A DNA stretch of 64,000 bases, from assembly GCA_013298595.1 (NCBI GenBank), contig JAAFIG010000013.1, forward strand, positions 56,886 to 120,885. The letters are read 5' to 3'. Under the pieces are notes generated by a model that saw only the letters and a list, made by a program, of their open reading frames with translations, ran no database searches and was not told where the DNA came from. How positions within the stretch are numbered: the stretch's first letter is position 1; every line of letters starts with the position of its first letter. This document shows positions 58,245-64,000 of the stretch, one piece after another. The stretch comes from Deinococcales bacterium (GTDB taxonomy: Bacteria > Deinococcota > Deinococci > Deinococcales > JAAFIG01). The translations under genes were made by a program, and so were the position numbers.

Positions 58245-59552
58245 TTACTTAATAAAGCCCTGAACGCGCATTTCGTCTTCGGTCTTTTTAGCAGCTAGAT
58301 CAAGGGCGGCTTTTAGATCGGTTTTATTAGCAAGAGCTGCTCTCAGTTCATTGCCAAGAATTGTGGTGGCAATACCTTGGAATGGTACGGCTGGACGCAG
58401 TGGCACGGCTTGACGAGCATTGCTGGCAGCAGCAACCCAAGCTCGGTTTTTAGCCACTAAAGTTGGATTAGTAGCGATGCTGTCGCGGCTGACCATACCA
58501 AGGCTGGCAGCGTTTAACTGATTGCTCTTGCCCAGCATTTCCATGACCACACGAAAAGCCAAATCAGGGTCTACTTTACTCGAGGCAGCAATTGCCAGTG
58601 CGTCGCCTTCGGCAGTATTTGCGCCTAATCCGTTACCACCAAACTTAAAAGCAGGTGCATAATCTATTTTACCAACCACTCGAGATACTTTTTCGTCTTC
58701 CATTGCTGAGGCTCGAGTTAACCAGATTTTACTCAGGGCAATATCGCCTTGTTGTAAACCAACCATAACATCATCATTGGTGTAATTTAAGACAGCAGGA
58801 GGCATAAACTCGAGCCAATCGCGGATGGCTTGGGCAGCTTTGACTCCGTTAGCGTTGTTAAAAGCGGGTTTTTTATTCTTATCAAACCACACGCCACCAA
58901 GTGCAGCATAATTGCTGTGGAACTCGCCAGCCAATGCGCCACCACCCAAGGCAATCGCCAATGGGTATTTGGTTTTACTGGCTTTTTTGAGTGCCTCGAG
59001 AACTGTCGTAAATTCTTCTAAGGTTTTGGCAGGTTTAAGGTCGAGTTCGGCAAAAACATCTTTGCGGTAGAACTGAATTTGCGTGTTGAAATTAACAGGC
59101 AGCGCATACTGACGACCATTTAAAGTGGTATTGTTGATCAGTTTGTCACTGATATCATCCAGATTATATTGTTTTTTGTATTTGGCAATAAAAACGTTTA
59201 ATGGCAATAACCAACCTTTAGAACCCCATTCTGTGACCAAACGCGGATTGACATGCAGAATCTGATATGGCGAGGTACCCGTGGCAAGTGCCGTGTTGAC
59301 TTGAGTTTCGTATTGTGCAGGTTGTAAGAAACTGGTTTTTACCGAGAGCGAGCCTTTGCTGCATGCTTCGGCAGCATTAAAGTAATATTCCATCATCGGG
59401 AAACGAAAGCCAAAGACATTGATTATGGTGGGATTGGCTGGGGCTTTAACATTACAAGCCGCCACTGTTTGCTGTGCCGAACCCATGCTTAGAGCGGCTG
59501 TGATTGCTAATGTACCAATTGTTAAACCAATACCAATGATGCGTTTTTTCAT
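58245..59552 (-). CDS. ABC sugar-type substrate-binding protein
   Basis: About 435 residues. Signal peptide, then a cluster-B fold (NVFGFRFPMMEYYFNAAEACSKG, NGRQYALPVNFNTQIQFYRKDVF, NGLGANTAEGDALAIAASS). The ATG at 59552 follows TTGGAGG. It is preceded by a LacI-type operator and followed by two stem-loops and the permeases. Substrate unknown; the neighbours point to a small polyol-like or derivatised sugar. Confidence 0.92.
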   Translation of the reverse strand: MKKRIIGIGLTIGTLAITAALSMGSAQQTVAACNVKAPANPTIINVFGFRFPMMEYYFNAAEACSKGSLSVKTSFLQPAQYETQVNTALATGTSPYQILHVNPRLVTEWGSKGWLLPLNVFIAKYKKQYNLDDISDKLINNTTLNGRQYALPVNFNTQIQFYRKDVFAELDLKPAKTLEEFTTVLEALKKASKTKYPLAIALGGGALAGEFHSNYAALGGVWFDKNKKPAFNNANGVKAAQAIRDWLEFMPPAVLNYTNDDVMVGLQQGDIALSKIWLTRASAMEDEKVSRVVGKIDYAPAFKFGGNGLGANTAEGDALAIAASSKVDPDLAFRVVMEMLGKSNQLNAASLGMVSRDSIATNPTLVAKNRAWVAAASNARQAVPLRPAVPFQGIATTILGNELRAALANKTDLKAALDLAAKKTEDEMRVQGFIK

Positions 59553-59633
59553 ACATTCCTCCAACCTCTTTTGAGGGTTAAAACCTTTTCCTAAGCCTTC
59601 TGACTCGAGTTGATGTTTTGACGGTAAGCCAAC

Positions 59634-59662
59634 ATTCTAATGCAAGCGTATGCAATTTTGAA
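59634..59662 (-). promoter_or_regulatory. Promoter with LacI-type operator
   Basis: TTCAAA (59657-59662), 17-base spacer, TAGAAT (59634-59639), with the imperfect palindrome TGCAAGCGTATGCA (59641-59654, central CG, 10 of 14 bases symmetric) lying between them. It matches the LacI-family operator style and would block the importer promoter. Confidence 0.6.
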
Positions 59663-59680
59663 GAGGGTGCGTTTTAAATC

Positions 59681-60958
59681 CTATAAAAGCCCTTGTTTTT
59701 TAAGTCGAATATCGCACGAAAGCGCATGACCAAACATCAGTTCGGCTCGAGCCACTGCGGCTGCGTGCGGGGCAACGGTACGGCTACCTTCTTGGGTGCA
59801 ACGCTGATACGTGACAGTTTTGGTAAATTTACCCACCCATAAGCCGCCTGTGTAGCGTGCCGCACCACCTGTGGGCAGCACATGGTTTGTACCAATGGCT
59901 TTATCCGAATATGCCACAGTTGCCTCATGACCCAAAAATACCGAGCCATAATTTTGTAATCGCGCCAAAAACCAATCAGGGTCTTGGGTTTGCACCTCGA
60001 GATGCTCGGGGGCAAACTGATCAGAAACCAGCAACATTTCAGCATCTGATTCGCAAACAATAATGCTGCCACAATCACGCCAAGCCACACCAGCCACATC
60101 GCGGGTAGGATAATCCAGCAAAATTTTTAAGACCAAACTTTGCACCTCGAGTGCTAAGTCTCGAGAAGTGGTAATTAACGTAGCTGGGCTGTTTAAACCG
60201 TGTTCAGCTTGTCCAAGTAAATCTATGGCAACCACTTCTGGGTCGGCGCTCGAGTCAGCAATAATCAGAATATCGGTCGGTCCAGCCAGTAAATCAATGC
60301 CGCAAACCCCAAATAACTGGCGTTTAGCTTCGGCAACATAGGCATTACCCGCTCCAACTATCATGTCTACAGGTGCAAGTTCAAGTTCAGGTACACCAAA
60401 CGCCATGGCTGCCATGGCTTGTACGCCACCAATGCTATAAATTTCATCGGCTCCTGATGTGTGCATTGTAAAAAGTTGGGCTGCATAGATTCCTAAGCCA
60501 TCTTTGGGTGGTGCACTTGCCACGACCCGTTTAACCCCAGCAACTTTGGGTACAACTACGGTCATGGCACTCGAGGCGATAAGTGGGTAACGCCCACCAG
60601 GACTGTAACTACCAACACTCGAGACTGGGATTTGTTTTTGTCCAAGTATAATCCCTGGATGGGTTTCGACCTCGAATTCGGTTAGGGTAGCTTTTTGCAA
60701 TTGGGCGAAGCGTTTGACCTCTGCTTGTAGCCAACCTATATGTTCTTGCCAATCTGCTGGGGTGTTCTCGAGGGCTGCTTGGATTTCATCAAGTGAAACC
60801 CGAAACGAAGGTGGATTCCATTTATCAAAGGCTTGTGAGTAACGGCGTACTGCCGCCAGCCCTTCGGATTCGACAGCTAGAATAATTTCAGAAACAGTGT
60901 CCCTGATTTCCTTGGTAACGGCTTTGGGCGTGGGTGGCGGTTTTTTAATGTATTCCAT
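59681..60958 (-). CDS. Histidinol-dehydrogenase homolog (HpsN-like alcohol dehydrogenase)
   Basis: 425 residues of the HisD superfamily. Zinc and catalytic sites are kept: GQAEHG (Gln, His), APEHLE (Glu-His pair), SDKAIGTNH (Asp) and FGHALS (His). Instead of the HisD histidinol-binding segments it has GTNHVLPTGGAARYTGGLWVGKFTKT, as in the sulfopropanediol 3-dehydrogenase HpsN. There are no histidine genes nearby. It oxidises an alcohol to an acid with NAD+, in two steps. ATG 60958 follows AAAGGA. Next upstream gene is an SDR. Confidence 0.92.
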   Translation of the reverse strand: MEYIKKPPPTPKAVTKEIRDTVSEIILAVESEGLAAVRRYSQAFDKWNPPSFRVSLDEIQAALENTPADWQEHIGWLQAEVKRFAQLQKATLTEFEVETHPGIILGQKQIPVSSVGSYSPGGRYPLIASSAMTVVVPKVAGVKRVVASAPPKDGLGIYAAQLFTMHTSGADEIYSIGGVQAMAAMAFGVPELELAPVDMIVGAGNAYVAEAKRQLFGVCGIDLLAGPTDILIIADSSADPEVVAIDLLGQAEHGLNSPATLITTSRDLALEVQSLVLKILLDYPTRDVAGVAWRDCGSIIVCESDAEMLLVSDQFAPEHLEVQTQDPDWFLARLQNYGSVFLGHEATVAYSDKAIGTNHVLPTGGAARYTGGLWVGKFTKTVTYQRCTQEGSRTVAPHAAAVARAELMFGHALSCDIRLKKQGLL

Positions 60959-60996
60959 TTTTTCCTTTTTATGACCAAAATAAGACCAAGGTATTT

Positions 60997-61728
60997 TTAA
61001 CGGGCAGTCCAACCACCATCTACCAGTAGGCTCGTACCAGTGATTAAATTGGCTTTGCTCGAGGCTAGAAAAGCCACAGCCTGAGCTACATCTTCGGGCG
61101 TACCAACATGACCAAGTGGAATGCTTTGAAGAACACTTTTTTGAAAATCAGGATTCTCTAGCATCGGACGGGTTAAATCGGTTTCAATAAAAGTTGGTGC
61201 CACACTGACCACCCGAATCTTATGTGGGGCTAGTTCAATTGCCAATGCCTTGGTCAAACCTTCAAGTGCGTGTTTACTGGAACAGTAAACACTTCGATTA
61301 ACCGCACCTACATGACCCATCTGCGAAGAAATATTGATGATCACCCCACCAGCGGCATGTTCGAGAATTTTTTGCACTGCGATTTGTGTAACAAAAAAAG
61401 CGGTTCTGACATTCAAATTAAAAATCTGGTCAAAATGGGCTTCTGAGACCTCGAGAAACGGCTCTGGGATGTTCGTGCCAACATTATTGACTAACACATC
61501 CAAACGTGGCAAGGAATGCAGTGCGGTTTGAAGTTGCTGAAAGCTGCTTGCATCGATTGGAATAACAAAAGCCATTTGGTTCAAGGCTTTTACTTCTACA
61601 GCGACAGTTTCTAATGATTCAAGGTTACGTCCAATCAAAGCCACAGCAAAACCATCTTGAGCAAGAGCTAAAGCACAAGCCTTGCCAATGCCTCGAGATG
61701 CGCCTGTGATGGCAGCAATTTTAATCAT
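60997..61728 (-). CDS. Short-chain dehydrogenase/reductase
   Basis: 243 residues of classical SDR. TGASRGIGKA (cofactor loop), NNVGTN, catalytic Ser in NISSQMG, Tyr-x-x-x-Lys in YCSSK, and SVAPTFIETDL. Likely oxidises or epimerises a secondary alcohol of the cluster substrate. An earlier in-frame start overlaps the upstream gene, but ATG 61728 gives the family start. Confidence 0.93.
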   Translation of the reverse strand: MIKIAAITGASRGIGKACALALAQDGFAVALIGRNLESLETVAVEVKALNQMAFVIPIDASSFQQLQTALHSLPRLDVLVNNVGTNIPEPFLEVSEAHFDQIFNLNVRTAFFVTQIAVQKILEHAAGGVIINISSQMGHVGAVNRSVYCSSKHALEGLTKALAIELAPHKIRVVSVAPTFIETDLTRPMLENPDFQKSVLQSIPLGHVGTPEDVAQAVAFLASSKANLITGTSLLVDGGWTAR

Positions 61729-61765
61729 GTGTTTACCCGAGTCATAAAAGAATGCCCATTTCCAC

Positions 61766-62878
61766 TCATAGTTCCCCTGCGGCTGGGGCATAAATTTGTT
61801 TTAGGAGCGCAAATTCATCAAAAACGGTGTATTCCTGCGCAACTCTGCCATTCTCGAGTTCAAAGTGGCTAATGCACATAAGTTTAATTCTTTGCCCAGT
61901 GGCATCACCGTACCAGCCAGTGCCAAGGTGGGTGCCTTGGAAAGTCCAACGCACCGCAATTTTTAGGTTTAGCCCAGTGCCAATGTAACAAATATGGTCT
62001 ACACTCACGCCAGCATCGGGGAAAGCTGCCAGTAAACTTAAAACAAAATGTTGGTAAGCACTAATTCCCTCGAGTTTTCGTGCTGTGGATACAAAAGCAG
62101 TTGGGGATTGCGTGTAATAACCGTGCACCCGATTTAGTAAACGCCAATTCCAGATTTCTTGAAACATCGAATATATAAAATCGGTTACGTCAAAACCATC
62201 ATTGGAACGAACAGGTAATTTGGGTGGAAGTTGCCCTTGGAGACGGTCTATTTCGGGTACACCAATTTGCACTGGGCTGTTTGCATTACGGATTGCATCG
62301 GCTTTTGCAAGGCGTTTAGCCAGTTCGATTTCGGGCAGACCAAGTTGCCGTACCAAAGCCAGTTCATCACGTACCAACCATTCTTCGGCAATGCGGTTTT
62401 CTTTAACAAAACAATGGGCAATGCCACGGCGCAAAATTCGTTTATTGGTCGGTGCGCCGTAAGCGCTATACCCCGTGTTGCGGGCAGTCCAAGTAATACG
62501 GTGACTCGAGTGAAACCCATCGGTTTCGTTGCCGCTCCAGATCACTTCATCGCCATGCAGCCGAGCATCTGGAAAGGCAGCAAGGGTTTTGAGTGTCCCT
62601 TCAACCACAGCTTCGCGTCCATAAATGGTTGCATCGGTCATGTAAATAGGGCAATTATGGGTGTAATGCGTGTAAATCAAACCAATTGCTTTTTCTTCCC
62701 AAATTTTATGAGTACAACGAATAATATAATCCACAAAATCGGGATAATCCTCGTCGAATCCTCGCAAGGCTTGACGACGTTCAAGAGGGCGTTCAGGACT
62801 CGAAAAACTCGAGATGTCGCGCCCGTTTACCATAATTTGGCTGCGCTCGAGCAGTTCTTGCTCAGATGGTTTGGTCAT
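61766..62878 (-). CDS. Two-domain NTF2/SnoaL-like protein
   Basis: 370 residues made of two SnoaL/NTF2-like barrels (about 50-185 and 225-360), each with a YxxHYxxNCPIYM- or HGYYTQSPTAFVSTA-type helix-strand core and a HRxTWxxxGTxxG-like strand. The barrels could bind or isomerise the cluster substrate; catalytic residues are not clear. The ATG overlaps the LacI stop by four bases, so it is the first structural gene. Confidence 0.85.
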   Translation of the reverse strand: MTKPSEQELLERSQIMVNGRDISSFSSPERPLERRQALRGFDEDYPDFVDYIIRCTHKIWEEKAIGLIYTHYTHNCPIYMTDATIYGREAVVEGTLKTLAAFPDARLHGDEVIWSGNETDGFHSSHRITWTARNTGYSAYGAPTNKRILRRGIAHCFVKENRIAEEWLVRDELALVRQLGLPEIELAKRLAKADAIRNANSPVQIGVPEIDRLQGQLPPKLPVRSNDGFDVTDFIYSMFQEIWNWRLLNRVHGYYTQSPTAFVSTARKLEGISAYQHFVLSLLAAFPDAGVSVDHICYIGTGLNLKIAVRWTFQGTHLGTGWYGDATGQRIKLMCISHFELENGRVAQEYTVFDEFALLKQIYAPAAGEL

Positions 62879-63894
62879 GATTTCACCTTTTTTGCTCTGG
62901 TTTTCAGTGCTTTGACGCTGCCACGTTCGATTAAAACCCCTGGGATGAATCGTAAATTACTACCAAGTGGCGCATTTTCTATTGCCTCGAGTAAAATCTG
63001 TAAACTCGAATCGATCATGGTTTCGACAGGCTGGCGAATTGTGGTTAAATTATATGCGCCCCAAGCTGCCATTGGTATGTCATCAAAGCCAACAATGCTG
63101 ATGTCTGTACCAACTTGTACTCCCGCTTCTCGAGCTGCGTCTATCGCACCAATTGCTGTGATATCGTTGGCACAAAAAATTGCATCGGGTGCATCGGAAC
63201 GTGCCAGTAATCGCTGCATTGCAGCAAAACCAGCTTCGTAAGTAAAGTTTCCTGCCTCGTGTTGAACCATAAAACCAGCCTGCTCGAGCCGCAACGTATA
63301 ACTGCTTTCGCGGTCACGGTTGGTGCTGGTGTTCTCACGCCCTGCAATGTAAGCATAACGGCTGTGCGAACGCCCCAAGAGGTAATCGGCAATCGTTCGT
63401 CCGCCACCTCGGTTATCGCAGCATACAGCGCTTGAAGAGGCATCAGCGGCATAGCGATTAAACAAGACCACAGGCGTACCATGCCGACTGAGGGTTTCTG
63501 CCATGTGGCTGGATAACCTCGCCGAGGCAATCAGTAAGCCATCACACTGGTACTCGAGAACGAGCGGCAGTAAATCGTCTACTTCGTGTTCAGCATCGGT
63601 GCTAAAAAGGAGCACCCGCCAGCCCAGCGTATGCAGTTTAGAGGTGAGTTTCTCGAGCACAAACGGATAAAACGGACTGGTCATTTCCGACATGACAATG
63701 CCAATTAATTTGCTTTGCTGCGTGCTTAGACTCCGTGCCATCGCGTTGGGCGTGTAGCCCAATTTCAGCGCGAGATGTTGAACTTTTTCACGGGTTTTAA
63801 CAGCAATTCGCACATCATTGGATAATGCCCGCGAAACTGTACTTTGGCTAATTCCAAGCTCCTGAGCCAAATCCACACTGGTGACTCGAGCCAT
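62875..63894 (-). CDS. LacI-family transcriptional repressor
   Basis: 339 residues. The N-terminal HTH and hinge are clear (TSVDLAQELGISQSTVSRALSND, RSLSTQQSKLIGIVM) with a periplasmic-binding-protein-like ligand domain (GFDDIPMAAWGAYNLTTIRQP). It heads the cluster and should sense the imported compound or a product. Only 106 bases upstream are in the window and show no clear operator. Confidence 0.95.
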   Translation of the reverse strand: MARVTSVDLAQELGISQSTVSRALSNDVRIAVKTREKVQHLALKLGYTPNAMARSLSTQQSKLIGIVMSEMTSPFYPFVLEKLTSKLHTLGWRVLLFSTDAEHEVDDLLPLVLEYQCDGLLIASARLSSHMAETLSRHGTPVVLFNRYAADASSSAVCCDNRGGGRTIADYLLGRSHSRYAYIAGRENTSTNRDRESSYTLRLEQAGFMVQHEAGNFTYEAGFAAMQRLLARSDAPDAIFCANDITAIGAIDAAREAGVQVGTDISIVGFDDIPMAAWGAYNLTTIRQPVETMIDSSLQILLEAIENAPLGSNLRFIPGVLIERGSVKALKTRAKKVKS

Positions 63895-64000
63895 TAATAA
63901 CTACCTGTCTTTTGACTCGAGCCACTTTTAAATGTTTCAAGCGCAGTTTTAGCGGCTGATGCCAGCAATCTGGAATCGCTACTGAGCACCAGAAATCTGT
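63895..64000. other. Upstream region of lacI (window edge)
   Basis: 106 bases. CAGGT lies eight bases before the LacI ATG. No gene is visible and no clear -10/-35 pair. Confidence 0.3.

Larger units (their letters stand above)
1..64000. repeat. CTCGAG highly iterated palindrome (dispersed)
   Basis: The six-base palindrome CTCGAG is scattered over the whole window. In segments counted by hand it occurs about 14 times in 3001-4800, 6 times in 31381-31980 and 6 times in 41221-42700, against one per about 5 kb expected from base composition. In genes it is read in all three phases: Leu-Glu (CTC GAG), Xaa-Arg (nCT CGA Gnn) and Xaa-Ser-Ser/Arg (nnC TCG AGn). It is also in spacers and terminator stems. 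Flanking bases look unconstrained, so the conserved unit is six bases. It resembles cyanobacterial HIP1 in behaviour but not in sequence. Confidence 0.95.

Noticed and set aside
59681..60958. Annotating the HisD homolog as biosynthetic histidinol dehydrogenase
   Set aside because: No his genes are nearby; it sits in a LacI/ABC catabolic operon and its substrate loop (ARYTGGLWVGKF) is of the HpsN type.
1..64000. CTCGAG sites as a CRISPR array or engineered cloning sites
   Set aside because: Spacing is irregular, flanks are unrelated, and the sites fall inside well-conserved genes in all codon phases.

Overview
The window is bacterial chromosome: densely packed genes, many 1-20 base overlaps, one tRNA, no phage or conjugative genes, no CRISPR array. 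The best lineage guess is a low-GC (about mid-40s percent by eye) relative of the Deinococcus-Thermus group. Two things support this. At least 18 genes have a TANNNT -10 box only 5-8 bases before the start codon and no Shine-Dalgarno site, the leaderless layout known from Deinococcus. There are also two DUF4388 (PATAN-like) proteins and a REC-BTAD regulator. This is inference; a 16S or marker-gene search would settle it.

The most striking property of the DNA is the hexamer CTCGAG. It recurs about every 110-250 bases in every segment I counted, in all codon phases, on coding and noncoding DNA and inside terminators. Chance would give about one per 5 kb. It looks like a highly iterated palindrome comparable to cyanobacterial HIP1, but with a different core. 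A few stretches lack it, notably 32703-33520 around an unknown gene.

Layout. 1-2540 (-): prfA, Nudix, VOC and ankyrin genes in one overlapping operon. 2694-6358: membrane Fe-S oxidoreductase, Lrp-type regulator, EamA exporter. 6412-9591: cupin, flavin reductase, isochorismatase-like, arginase-like and two tandem GNAT genes. 9680-14976: polyprenyl synthase, response regulator, DHH phosphoesterase, molybdopterin oxidoreductase. 15067-18743: secreted seven-repeat propeller protein, GyrI-like and VOC proteins, bioY-birA. 18820-24926: PAS-DUF4388 protein, tsaE, an aldolase, tRNA-Ile(GAU), a thioredoxin-reductase-like flavoprotein, MerR-GNAT-GGCT genes, a lipoprotein. 24963-32715: murJ, an Fe-S (6-4)-type photolyase, SIS protein, HtrA protease, miaA, glycosyltransferase. 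32716-36744: island gene, DsbA-like protein, S41 protease, a 208-base MITE-like element, DUF697. 36741-44500: a catalytically degenerate RNase R-like protein, thioesterase, DUF4388 protein, alanine symporter, UDP-GlcNAc epimerase, TetR. 44606-51644: TetR-controlled reductase, ROK kinase, FtsX-like permease, agmatine-to-putrescine enzymes (aguB, aguA), XPD/DinG helicase. 51737-54737: orphan binding protein, SlyD-like FKBP, a frameshifted copper-amine-oxidase-N protein.

54893-63894 (-) is a coherent catabolic cluster: LacI regulator, two-domain NTF2/SnoaL-like protein, SDR, a histidinol-dehydrogenase homolog of the HpsN (sulfopropanediol dehydrogenase) type, a sugar-type ABC importer and an M20-family protein that has lost two metal ligands. 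A LacI-type operator lies between the -35 and -10 of the importer. The substrate is unknown; a polyol or C3-sulfonate-like compound is the working guess.
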